DNA from: Ceraceosorus guamensis
Lineage: Eukaryota; Basidiomycota; Exobasidiomycetes; Ceraceosorales; Ceraceosoraceae
Assembly (NCBI RefSeq): GCF_003144195.1
Contig: NW_020290134.1
Span: 1 to 33,862, forward strand
DNA length: 33,862 bases
Direction: 5' to 3'
Below, one piece after another: positions 8,189-19,601 of this stretch (position 1 is its first letter; every line of letters starts with the position of its first letter). The translations under genes were made by a program, and so were the position numbers. The notes below the pieces were generated by a model. That model saw nothing but the letters and a program-made list of their open reading frames with translations. It had not been told where the DNA came from and searched no databases.

Positions 8189-11100
8189 ATGACTGCCATC
8201 CTGACAATCACCCCGAGCAAACGGCGGGCTGACGAGACGGGCATGGACGCTACCATCCAAGCCCCTGCGCTCCTTGCTTCGGCATCCATTATCCGCTTAC
8301 CTCCAGAGGTGAGTCTAAGTGTCGTCTTTTGGAGCTCAAAAGGTGCATAATTTCATCGGTCAGGCTGATCCTTGATCCTTCCGCTGCTTGGCTCAGCTGC
8401 TGGACCTCATCCTGGTCAGCCTTGACGCGCATTCTCTGCTGGCTCTGCATTTGACGTGCAAGCGCTTCCAGAGCCACGTTGCATCTGCAGCGCATCTCTG
8501 GAAGCTGCTTTACGACTCGAGGTGGGATACGCCCGATGGTGAGCGCACATTGCTCTACCCCTACATCGGTCATCCCTTGGAGACCGCCGTCGCAGAGGCT
8601 TCATTGCACCATGACGATGCGCCATCTCGCGCAAAGAACAAAGGCAAGGCAAAGGCTAGAGCCTTATGCGAGCAAGGCGATGTCAGGCCCGCTATTTCCA
8701 TACAGAAGAGCCTTCGCTCGCATTTGCGGCACGAGTTCAGACCGGACGAGCAAGCCAAGCGATTTGCGCGTGCTGCAACGCTGGTGCGAATGGGAGCAGA
8801 ATGCGAACTCATCATGGTGCGTTTCGCTTCGCTAGCCAAGTCGTGGTTTCGAGCACCTTTGTCTGCAGTCTTACACTTTCAACCTTGGGTCATCGACTTT
8901 GTTGGGTTCCACGTCCGCTCAGCTCGCCAACCAGGCCGACGTGTGTCGCACGCTGCTTGCTGCTCTGCACTCACGCACCTTGAGGTGCAATCGCGCCAAC
9001 GGCATTTTGCCACCCAGTCGCGCCTCCCAAACCCTCACCAGACTCTTCGACGACACGCCTGCTGGGCGCAGAGCGTTTGCCGTCTGGATATATCCTCGGG
9101 CTGCTTGTGCTCAGGTCGCCGAATGGCAGCGACAGCAACACAACACGGGCATCGCTGGACAGCGTGGCCACGTCATGCAAGAATCGATTCTGGACGGCCA
9201 ATTCAGCAGCGCTAGCACAGCAGAGCCGCTCTTCAAGAAGAACTACAAGGCCAACGCCTCGTCAAACGGGGCACGTTCCACCGCGGCCTTTCGAGGCGGC
9301 GATCGCCGTTCGGCTCGCCTTCGGCATGCCAGTACGCCCCAACACTTGAGGTACATCTTCGAAAAGGCTACGAATCTGGGAGGCGCCTATAAACGCGCTT
9401 TGCCCACTTCGCTGGAAGAGATCCCTCCTGTGGACGAGGAGCTCGCAGCCGAATTGCATTGTCACTACGGCCCGCGAGAGATGCTCGACGACGTCTTCGC
9501 CCAAAGTCTGGCGCACAAGCTGCCTAACCGTGGAGATTCGCACCCACGTATGAATCGCAAAGGGACACTGCGGAGCGTGCACAGGCGCAGTGAGGCTCAG
9601 TGCAAGCTTATGCGCGCGATTGGAAGCAGCATAGAGCACACCCCAGGAGCTTTCGTGGACCCGGGATCCAGCTCAGAGCTCGAAGATGAGGAAGCTGACC
9701 TGATCTCGGATCCTCGACTGTGGTATCCCGCCAATACTCTCACTGGACACGCAGCGAGCCTTGGCAGCACACAAGGACCACCTGGCGACGTTCTTCTGCG
9801 CGCTGCGGCCAAAAGAATCGTTTATGGTGCGTCGCATTGTTTCTTGCAACGTCATAGAAGCTGGTCTGAGAGGCGTTACGCTGACCGCCCTGCAAATAGA
9901 TACCGCTCGGTGGGGAACTGCGAACGGCTGGGTAAGCGCTCAAATGGCAATGGACGCAAAGCATTGGCTACCCGAGTACTCACAGACTACCAGATCGTCT
10001 CCCAGGGTCCCTTCCATGCCTTCGATCAATCAGGTGACGCAGAGGATAATTTGCCGGCCAATCTCAGGCATCTCGACCCTCTTCTCTGCGAGACGGAAAG
10101 AAACGAATCACGCTCGCGGATCCACAAGGGAGAAGATTCCACCACATCCCCCAACCTCCCCTCTTCTCTCGCAGAAATTCCACACTACAAGTATGACCCT
10201 CAGCTCTCGCCCTCCGCGAATGATGTCATGCGCCGTTTCCACATCGCGACGTGCTGCGCACCAAGTTGGGTGGAATCACAGCTACCATCCTTTCTTGCCA
10301 GCCTTACAACAGTCAAGGAAAGACTGTCATGCAATCCTGACGCATCATACGGGTGGCTGCAAGATCATCTATCTCGGTACATGCAATCCGAGCCTGCAGA
10401 ACACGTGTTCCGACCTCCCGATGTCGTTCTCTTGCAACGCTACCTTTTTGGCGAGACCGCTGCGACCGGGCGCAAACGAAGCAGCTTCAACCTCACATCG
10501 AGTGTTGCACCAGAGAGCGACGTGGAAGAGGGGGCGGAAATTTCGCCTGCGACATCGACTGATGCCTCAGGCAACGATGAGCATAACCTGGGCGATTCGA
10601 GCTCCGAGCTGGACTCTGACGGCATCATCGAAGTCATCAGCCTTGACTCCAGCCAAGGCAGTCCTTTCCCCCTAGACCAGCCTGAAGACCACATCGCCGG
10701 CGCAGCACAAGCCGATGACGGCGTGCTCTTCTTGTCCGAAGATGAAAGCGACGAAGACTTCACTTCAGAGACGTCGGATTATGAAGGCCTCTTCTCGTTG
10801 ATGGAAGGGGATGAATTTGGGAGTGACTCAGTGGAATTTCGTTTGAGGTTGCTCATAGGGCAAGCACAAGGCGGTCTTGCAAGAAGAGAAATGCGCAATG
10901 CAAAGCTACGCAGATTGCTACATCCCATTCCCCATAGAAAGACCGTCAATTGGCTTGCACTCGAAGCGATACAGACTGTGGTGCGTACAACATTGGATCT
11001 GCTCCTTCCCCTGACTTCTCGCTCAGTGTTTACGTGTTGTGTTTTTACAGATGCGATGTAACATTCTGCACGCTCGGCAAGTGCATCACTGGGGAGCCGC

Positions 11101-12402
11101 TTTTGCATCAGCAACTGCCGGTCCGCGTTCTCTCAACCCACAGCTTGGTGCCCCGTCGCATGATGACTTTGTGGACCCTGAGCACGCCAAGAACAGGACT
11201 TCACACCTCCTTTTACCTCCCTGGGGATGGGCACACTCGCGAGGCGAGAAACTGCAGCCTCAAAATCTTGAGTCTCCTGACTCGCACGACTGGGCTCACA
11301 TCGAAGGTGAGAAGCCGATGGACGTCTCGCTGCCCTCCCTTTCGCTCATCGCCTACGCCTCCGAACCCGTCTTGCAGGTGTTTGGATCGGAACGTGAGTG
11401 CAGAAAGTGACACGTGACCACATGACCCCGAGACGCAGGTATGCGAGGTCTGCGCTGATCAGTTTTCTATGCAGCTATGCATTCCTAGACTTCAGCGATT
11501 GGCTAGCGTACAATGGCCTCGTCGCTGCGCAGCGAGGACACACGGCAGGCCCTCATGATCATCAACAGTACAGCAACCCCCCTAAGCTGACCCACGTGCA
11601 CGAAGCGGTAGGGTGAGTGGCCATCCCTCGTACCTCCCACCACTCACCTCGCTCACTGATCCACACTCCAAACACGCGCCGCCAGAGACTTTTTGGAGCT
11701 TCGATTGAGGCTACTCAGTGCCGCCGAGAAGAGCACCAGAGCAGACTTGGTGGATGTCAGCAGCGAGCATCAAGATCCCGACTATCCCCCTCTGCACTTC
11801 GAAGGTGCCACTTACCATTACACGCTCGAAGAAGAGGACGGCGACGTGAGCGGAGGAGCTACTAGAAGAGGGCGAGTCCACGGCGTCGCTCGCCCAGTAT
11901 TTGCGACTTCGGGTGACGAGTCCATTGGACAAAGGAGAGCAATTGCTGCCATTCATATGACCTTTACCCATAGCTACGACGGCGAGGAGTGAGTCAAGCC
12001 CTGACATCACTGGAACACCCCTGGCACTACAGCTTACTTGCGTTTGTGCTTTAGGAGGTGGAAACTCGAGGGCGTTCAGGCCGGACCTCCTGGTTCCCGC
12101 GCCGCCGTGTATGGAATTTGGACCGACGCAAACAGGGGAGCTATTCAAGAAGTGCTTCGACGTAAGTCGACACGTGTAGAGACAGTGCGCAGATCGCTCT
12201 CGACTTGCGCTGAATGCCCGCACCTTTCAGCGACCGATCCATGCGGACCCTGGACCTACTGGCGCGTTGATGAGCGGAAATGGAAAGGTGAATTAGAACC
12301 GTGGTTACGCCTTTGAAGCCTTCTGACGCGAACTACGCCCCTCACTCAGACGTGCTTGAAGAATTGCAGCAACGTAAACACGCTCCATCTGAGGCGTCAT
12401 GA
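8189..12402 (+). CDS. Large F-box protein, nine exons, with acidic SUMO-interaction-like region
   Basis: This is a probable SCF ubiquitin-ligase substrate receptor. Proposed exons: 8189-8308, 8397-8816, 8923-10980, 11051-11397, 11475-11612, 11686-11988, 12055-12161, 12231-12287, 12350-12402, giving about 1200 residues. The F-box spans about residues 35-80 (IIRLPPELLDLILVSLD, then LALHLTCKRF and LWKLLYDSRW). Exon 3 holds long charged linkers and an acidic region with IIEVISLDSS (748) and VLFLSEDESDED (781). The C-terminus (about 1125-1175: YDGEERWKLEGVQ, YGIWTDAN, DPCGPWTYW) resembles a region I associate with basidiomycete F-box proteins. Two points are uncertain. The strong donor GTGAGT at 11394 breaks phase, whereas the weak GTGCAG at 11398 keeps it. 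Another open frame at 9827-9985 leaves a possible extra intron. Starts at 8189 or 8243 are both in frame. The substrate is unknown. Confidence 0.8.
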
Positions 12403-12655
12403 GTGTGATCTGGCCTCCAGCCGCCTTACCGCTGAGGAACACCGGCGTACTCAACGCTACACGTCACGCAGTTCACGTCCAAATTTCCCCGGTCCTTGGC
12501 ATCACGCTTTGTCAGGTCCCTAGCAGGAAGGTTGTAAAGATTTCGAATGTCTTGTAGCAGACTGCGACCGCACGCTTAGTAATCATGTATTTGTTCTTCT
12601 TAGCGCCGGCACCCAAAGGGCTGTTCATCGACCGCATCGCTGGCGTTTCCAACGA

Positions 12656-14422
12656 TCAAGCGCGTCTTGATCTCGCGCGCAGTGCCGGCCCATATCGCAT
12701 CAGGATGAGCGGAATTGCGCACTGGAGCGCAGCAACAGCGCCCAAGACTGCAGAAGCAATTGGCGGCGTCAAGGCGCGATACATGTCATCTGCAAAGAGA
12801 GGGAAGCAACCTGCGGCCACAGTCCTCACAAAGGTCTGGCCAGCAAGTGCAGAAGCTGCAAACTCCTCGTAGATGTCTGCCAGATAAGCAAAGCTTGCGC
12901 AGTGTATTGGGAACACGCCGGCGACTATGAAAGCCAGGGCCACAATGGCGGCGGCCGGGTGCACGTTGGGTTGTGCTGCGAAGGCGTACCAGAAGCATGC
13001 CGCAGCAAAGGTCACGCCGCCGACGAATGACCAGCCCAGACGTGCTTCAGAAGGAGTTGGTCGCCCTTCGCATCGCCGCGCGACTCCTTGATACACCTTC
13101 TCTTGATGCAGACTTGTGAGAAAGCCTAGCAATGCGCCGGCAACGTAGGCCAACAGCGCACCACTTGTCTGTAAGTCGGTCCAGCCGTATTCCATGGTGG
13201 CCTTGGAGCCGTGGAAGGGTGTTGGTTGAGCCTTGAAAATGATGTAGGCGCTCTCGATCACAAGATAGCACACCCCGAAAGTAAAGCCAATCCATACAGA
13301 GAAGATGGCGACGATCGGCTCAGTGAAGAGGTATACCAGCGGACGAGCTAAGTCGCGTCCACAAGATCTTGAGTCGGCTCGATCAGACCCGTTTCGCTCT
13401 GAACACTGTGATTCTAGTGGTTCGTTAGGCGGTGATGACGGCGATATGTCTGCGCGACCAGGGTCCAGCAAGCGGGTTTCCTTGCCAAAGATCAGCAAGC
13501 CAATGGCAACCGATGCCGCCAAAGCCATTGCAATCCATGCCTGCGACCTCCAGCCAAGGGATGCGCTAGCAGCAGTAAGCAGAGGTCCGCACCCGGTGCC
13601 TACGTAATTTGTAGCCACGTACGCGCTCAGAATGACGCCGCGCTGTGAAGGATGGAATAGATCTGCCAGTGAACCACCCACGTTGGCTTCGACTACGGAG
13701 CCTACACAGCCCTGGATTATCCTTGCCAAGATCCACACTGCCGCATGGCGAGCAAGCGCCTGGGGAATGTACAAGAGGCAGAACAAGGCACCGCTCACAC
13801 TGTAGATCACAAGCCGACCCTGGATCTCAGAAAGCGGTGCTAACAACAGTGGAGCAACGCCCTGTGCTACAAAGTACAAGGCATTGCCTACCAAGAGCGT
13901 CTGTTTCGAGGTGTTGAGCTCCTTCGCCACGGACTCAGCGATCGGTGCAAATCCAGCGCCATTGACGTTGACCGCGATGGTCAACGCAAACAGCCAAAAT
14001 ACCCTGCAGAACAAAGCTTGATCCGTCAACATCTGCACGTTACAAACAGAGACACACCAGTCTTACGCGCTGTATTTCGCTCTGCTAGGCCAGGTCCAGG
14101 GATGCTGGGCCACGGACACCCGTGAAATCACTTGAGTTTCGGTCTCTGCGAGGCAGGTAGAATTGTCACCAACGCGTTTCTTGCCTTGGTGAGCCGCTCT
14201 GACAAGTGTCGTGGTCGGAAGAACGTTCGACGTCATGCTCAGCGCTTGCCCATGAGCCAATGCAATGGCCACTTGCCTACTTATGGGCGAGCTACGAATC
14301 GACCCAGGCATTTCGTACAAGATTGACGTTGAGGACATGTAGGCTGTCAGTGCTGCATGTGAAGTTGTGAGGCCTTGGAAAGACGTGCTGAATTGACTGA
14401 TTTCGATTGTGCTGTCGTTCAT
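12656..14422 (-). CDS. MFS transporter, DHA1 (drug/polyamine:H+ antiporter) type
   Basis: This is probably a proton-coupled exporter of toxic compounds or polyamines. Exons are 14422-14067 and 14003-12656, 567 residues. The 63-nt intron uses GTAAGA and TGCAG. A nearer CAG would give a stop, so the longer intron is correct. The cytosolic N-terminus (about 118 residues) ends with HPWTWPSRAKY, matching the WPxxxK lead-in before helix 1 of fungal DHA1 pumps. Family marks are the motif-A-like APLSEIQGR after helix 2, and RIIQGCVGSVVEANVGGSLADLF with HPSQRG, the DHA1 signature of the FLR1/TPO1 branch. A polar loop (PSSPPNEPLESQCSERNG) separates the two six-helix halves. Hydrophobic segments fit 12 helices. 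It is tail to tail with the F-box gene (253 bp apart). The substrate cannot be told. Confidence 0.9.
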
Positions 14423-17055
14423 GATATATGATGACAGATGACAAGCTCGATGGCTTCAGCAGGGCATTCGAAGTCAGCTCGCTGGCAGCACTCGCAATTT
14501 ATTACAATGTCCGGGGCGACGTAGCACCACGAAGAAGTATGACAGCTGCTTTCCTCGCCCAAATAAGTGCCCGGCAACGCCTCCACAGCATCATCATTCG
14601 GGTCAGTCAACTAGCACTTCCGCACGTGGCGTAGCAATGAAGCCACGCTGATCAAATCCATTGAAACCTCGGTGTAAGGGTTGCTTCGAGCCAAGATGAT
14701 TATCGGAGCATTTCTTTCAGCCCACTACGTGAAGAACAGCGTGAGAGATTTTCTTCCACACCGATCGATTACTTTAAAAAGCCAGCAGTTGACGCAGGAG
14801 GCTGCAAAGTAGGAAGTGAGAGCGAATCGATGCTGTTCGATCTTCTGCAAGGGCTCTGCTTGCACCACTAGACGCAGATTTGTCATGTATGACTGTTGGC
14901 GGACGCTGTCAAAGTTGTGATACGCATTCTTGTCGCGTTCTTGACTCATACGTTTCGTGCTTTCGGTTTTCACAGTGAGTCGAAGACCATTCGTCACGAG
15001 TCTTTGGTTTGAGCGCCAGGGAAGTTCCATTTCGAGCTCGGACTAGGCTTGTACGTCCCGCTTCGAGCTCATAATCTATTCCTATGTCGTCAGCTCAGAC
15101 TCTGGGGCACTTGAGTGCTTGTGGTGTGAATTTCGAGAGTGTTGTCTTTCAAACCAAGATTCGAACATTCGAGTTCTGATGCCAGATTCTGGTCTGGTCA
15201 GCGCAAAATTTCACTCCACACTCGTCCTTCGTATTTCCGTGGGTCTTCGAACTCGTGATTCTTTCAGCTGCATGTAAGGTTTTCCGAATTTTGATGCAAT
15301 TTTCATGCACTTCTACTGGCTATATACTGCTACAGAATGAGATATTTCCCACAGCAACATTGCCGAGGTCACTCGATCCAAGCCAGCGTTTTGACGCTAC
15401 CTTGCATGTCGAGCAACGAAAAGGCCGACATAGGAGCCGTGTGGCTGAGGGTTCTTCCACGTCATGCCCCAGAGCAGTCACAGCAGGGCTTGTATATCTT
15501 GAGAAGTCTAGCGTTCTGGCGCATGATTTCACGGCCCGTGAAGCTGCTCACGCAGTACTAAAGTCATTGTCTTAGGGATTCTGACCAAAAAATCAAGTAC
15601 GGCATTTCGCCCCCGCCCCCCCTTCATAAATCCCGACGGAAGTTTACAAAGCTTCACACAGTACGTGGATGTTATTCTGCTTGCTTGCCGAAAACAAGGG
15701 ATATCGGACAGATGAAACGGGAGACATTCTGCTACCCTTGCAGCAGTCGCTCATGTCTCTTTTATGCTTTGACCCCTGCTGCACAGCATTCCCGTGGGAT
15801 TATCACGGGATCAAAAAATGAACAGCAATTTGCAATCAGACTCCTCCAGCCATAGTCGAGCATTCACAAAGTGAACCATGAGACGGACAATTGGCAATCA
15901 GGACGCAAGGCCTCACAAGTTGCCCGGTGGTGACGCCCGGCGAAAGTAGTCGCAGCATCCAGCTCTTTCAAACCAAGCGGCCAAAGCCGCTCCATCATAC
16001 AGTAGGAAACAGTGGAGTGTGCCTAGCACAGCCATTCGTATAGCCTCGTGCGCTGAACTTGACCATGTTCCGCGCGCTCATGCAGCGTAAACAATTTCTA
16101 AATTTTATCTTGAGCAAGCCAGATAAAGAGATGCAGCATAGTGCAAGATTGAGCGAAGAGATTGCAGCGGCTACGCGTGGATTGTACCTCCGCCGCTGCG
16201 GCTTTGTTGACCAAAGAGAGAATGGTGGATTTTTCTTGAGATGAATTTTCAGAGAAGTAACACTATGTTGCGGTTTGCCCATGTGACTCACTCGGATCAG
16301 TGCCCTTTTGTTCGACCATCACAGATATCTCGACGCGCCTTGAAAAAGAGAGAGAAGAGCGACGAGTGGTCATAATTAGGGAAGTCGCTGGTATTAGACT
16401 TACAAGAAAACGCTTCTAGCATCAGACAAGATTCCACCATGATCTGCTGCTCACACTCGAAGCGATAGAATATGTGCCATTGACATCCTCCAAGAAGGGC
16501 GTTGGGAGATGTCAGGTCGTCAACGCGTCACGCAGCTCCTACGCTCAACAATTTCTGCTGGAACTAAGACTTTGAGCTTTCAACAGCACTTCCAGCGGAT
16601 CTTCTCTGGCTGCAGGTGCTGTCCGTCATGCCCCATAGAGGCTATTTATTTGAACTGTTCCCGGGGTCGAGGCAAATCGGCGCAGTCTGCTCCTCTTGTT
16701 TTGTTTAGTGGGCTTGTAGCGAAGTTCTTCACAGACATTTCGCTGTAGTGCGATACTCATCCTAGCCTGACAAACTTTGGGACGTCAAGACGAACGTACA
16801 ATCTAACGCAGACTGGGGCAAGGCTCTCTCGGTGCAGACGTGATGGACTTCGACCGTTAGAGCGCTCTCTATAAACTACTTACCTGCCTGCTTTACCGCT
16901 TCGGTTGTGAAGCCAGGTTCTGATGACTCGAAATCATAGTGTCGGGCTCATGGCCACGGCCGTCCAGACGTTGCGCGGATAATTGTTCTCCAGCAGGTAA
17001 AGTGAATCTGGGCTGCTGACCTTCGTGAGACTGCTATGAGCTTGTAAGGGAAGAG

Positions 17056-17071
17056 AAAAAAAAAAAAAAAA
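17056..17071. repeat. A16 homopolymer
   Basis: Sixteen consecutive A, the longest A/T run in the window, following a purine-rich lead (gggaagag). It might be the tail of an old retroposed RNA on the plus strand, but no target-site duplication was identified. Confidence 0.85.
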
Positions 17072-18036
17072 CCACCTATCGTCTGCCGCCGGCCGCACTT
17101 CCTTAATCATGCTTCCTCTCCCACAAACCATTCCCAGGAATAATTGCTCAACAGCTTCGGCAAGTAGCAATGCGTCACCGATGGTGCTGTGCATTTTCCC
17201 GTGCCTATTCCTCAGGTCCAGTCAGCGCAATATCGGCGAGCGCAAAATGCGGCAGTCTCGAGTATAGCAATGTGACATGAGAACTCGCATCAGCATTTCG
17301 GCTTTTATTGCATTGCTTTCTGGCGCCACGCCGGAGATCGGAAAAGACTTCTCGTTTGTGCATTACAAAATGCGCAATCATCGAAGCCTCGAGGCGCAAC
17401 TCGCCACTTTCAGGTTGTCGAGCAGCCATCTCAGGATGGCTTATCCGAGGCATGGTCGCAGTGATGAAAGAGGGTCACCACAGTGAGTGCTATCTCAGCA
17501 GCCGAATCGGACACACCCCGCAAGAACCCAATTCAACCAAAGGACAGATACACGAAGTCTGCATGATCGTTTCTGACTCTTTACTCACAACGCGATTTCA
17601 AGCATAATCTTCGACCTGATAGGTAGCTGTCAGAACACGCGACCGGATGTACGCCGTCACCACTGCATACGTATGCATGTAAACACTACACAGAGAGAAT
17701 CTCTCCCCCTCTTTCTTACCAATGCATCCATTTCAGTGATATCGTGACCTTTTCACAGTGACACCCCAGACCACCAATGTTGGCAGCACGAATCGTGTCG
17801 TGTCAGTAGGCCGGCCTACAGCTTCAGCTCAGACAGACAGACAGCACAATCCTACAGATTGGGAGCACTGGCCATGAGATTGATTTGCGTGCTAACTCGA
17901 AAAGCGAGGGCCCGGGAGTCGCTCTTACGTATCGGTGCTAGATGCTAGATGGCTTGGGAAGGCAGCATCAGGCTCGGTGTGTTATAAATCAAAGCGGTTT
18001 ACGGACTTCTTGCCAGCAAACGTTCCACCGAAAGAC

Positions 18037-18063
18037 GGGGTAAGGAGGGGGTGGGGAGGGGGG
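18037..18063 (+). other. Candidate G-quadruplex
   Basis: Four G-tracts of at least four G (18037-18040, 18047-18051, 18053-18056, 18058-18063) separated by loops of 6, 1 and 1 bases meet the usual four-tract rule. It lies about 650 bp upstream of the HNH gene start on the coding strand. Confidence 0.65.
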
Positions 18064-18711
18064 TTTCCTTCCTAGACCTGCACGCAGCAGGTCACCTCAA
18101 CGACATTCCACAAACCGCACTGAATCAGTCCACGCCACTCAGATTTACATGAGGTAGTGAGTGCCTTTTACATAGTTTCAGGTGTCTGCGCTTGGTCGGT
18201 TCAAGCATGTGATTCAGATTTAAGGTTGTGCTTGCTTCGTCAAGACTTGACTCATTGCCGTCGATAGAACGGAACTTGGCCGGTTAGTTGTTTGTGAAGG
18301 CGCGTCTGCTCAATTTCAACTTGGAATCATTCGAGCACACTTTGAGCAATTTCTTGGCAGCAGTGATGCACCAGCCCGCCCTGTTGTTTAAGCCTGGAGG
18401 CATAGACGCAAGAAAAGCTATATGAAGGTGTTGAGGGTAGTGCTCACAGAGGGTACAACAATGCTTGTCGTAAATGGGTATATCAATGAGCTGCGCAGTG
18501 CCCCTGAAGGGAGCGGAGTCTCACGACCAAAATCAGAATTTGGGAGCAATCTTGGCAAGTTCAGGAGTCCCTGATATATCAAGGCATCCGACGCACGGCT
18601 CATCTTGCTCGAGACTCCTCACTCTCATGACTGCAACTGCTGAAGTCACGACAGCGCACGTGACTGGATGTTCCCAGTCTTGTATCCGAGTCTCATGTGG
18701 AGGCTAGACAT

Positions 18712-19592
18712 ATGCTTCGCAGTGTGCTGCTTTGTCCAGCAACACGCGCCGCGCCAGCCAGGTGCAGCTCTCGTAAGCAGCTGACACCATCATCACCTCG
18801 CAGACCTTCATGTGCAATGCCAAGCGGGTCAATCATTAGCACTAGGTACGATGTGCTGAGGCTAGCATTGGAAGCGCAGATTTTGCAGCTGCAAGGCGAT
18901 GACTCCGACGTCGAACTTGAGCTCGAGGTCACTGAATACGTATTAGAGGAGGTGAAGCATCAAGGCTTGACTTTGGACGCCTCCAAGATCTTAGACCATG
19001 GTGGCAGCGTCACGATGAAGGAAGCGGAGAATCATCCTTTTCACTCAATTTTGAAGAACGCCTTGGTAGAGCTGCTGGGTTTGGAGGAACATGACAGTGT
19101 ACTGTGCACTTCCGAGGTTCTCGAGGTATATGCTAAGCTGTGCAAGCAGCAGGATGGGGACCAGGCTGAGGAGCAAGACCCTGCCAACACGATTCAAAGG
19201 CAGAAGAAGGGAGCGCTTGGCGAGTGCGAGTTGTGCGAACGCTGCATGATGCTTACAGAGCAGTGAGTGTAGCGGCGAGGTTGATGCTGACAGTCAGAAA
19301 CTTATGCTCTCGCTTTGACAGCCACCTCATTCCCAAAACAACGCATCAAGAGCTGCTGCGTAGAGGCATCTTTACCAAGCGAGAGATGCAAACACGCATC
19401 AGTATGCTGTGTCGACCGTGCCATTCATTCATCCACGCAAAGATCGATGAAATGGCGCTAGCAACGACGTACAACTCTCTGGACACATTGCTCTCTAGGC
19501 CAGACATTTACAAGTGGGCGAGATATGCTTCCAAGCAGAGAGGCCGTGATCCGGCCCACGGCGTCGCCCATAATTTGAAGAACAGACGATGA
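18712..19592 (+). CDS. HNH-type zinc-binding protein (putative HNH nuclease family)
   Basis: Exons are 18712-19262 and 19322-19592, 273 residues. The 59-nt intron has GTGAGT, a GCTGAC branch site and a GACAG acceptor, and splits the first His of HHLIPK. The C-terminal half shows the HNH pattern: CELCERC (Cys172/175/178), HHLIPKTTH (184-192), a helical linker, then LCRPCHSFIH (Cys214, Cys217, His218, His222). Cys175/178 plus Cys214/217 look like a structural zinc site, with HH as the catalytic-type pair. Similar HHLIP...LCRxCHS proteins occur in many fungi with no settled role. The N-terminus (MLRSVLLCPATRAAPAR) is basic and could be a mitochondrial presequence. Alternatively, an in-frame 42-nt GTGCAG...GCAG intron or a start at ATG 18817 would remove part of it. 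The gene ends 9 bp from the PLA2 stop codon on the other strand. Confidence 0.82.
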
Positions 19593-19601
19593 CGCAGCTA
19601 T

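Larger units (their letters stand above)
14423..18711. other. 4.3-kb gene-poor divergent gap
   Basis: No ORF here has protein-like content or a splice chain. The longest are about 100 codons without motifs. The DNA looks less GC-rich than the flanking genes and, unlike the other divergent gaps, has no heptad GANTC array, only scattered single GATTC/GACTC words. It contains a CCCCCGCCCCCCC tract near 15609-15623, an A16 tract, a short GACA repeat near 17834 and a G-tract cluster. It could be an eroded element, a long non-coding transcript or simply promoter DNA. I see no terminal repeats. Confidence 0.5.

Noticed and set aside
10950-11417. 155-codon frame overlapping F-box exon 4
   Set aside because: Ser/Arg/Thr-rich shadow. 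The frame starting after the 11050 acceptor continues the family-like protein.
16840-16980. tRNA-like stretch with GTTAGAGCGC and ACTCGAAATC resembling anticodon-arm pieces
   Set aside because: No acceptor-stem pairing and no GGTTCGANNCC T-arm at the right distance, so the pieces do not fold as a tRNA.
17056-17071. Retroposon insertion marked by the A16 tail
   Set aside because: No upstream gene-like or SINE-like body and no target-site duplication could be found by eye.
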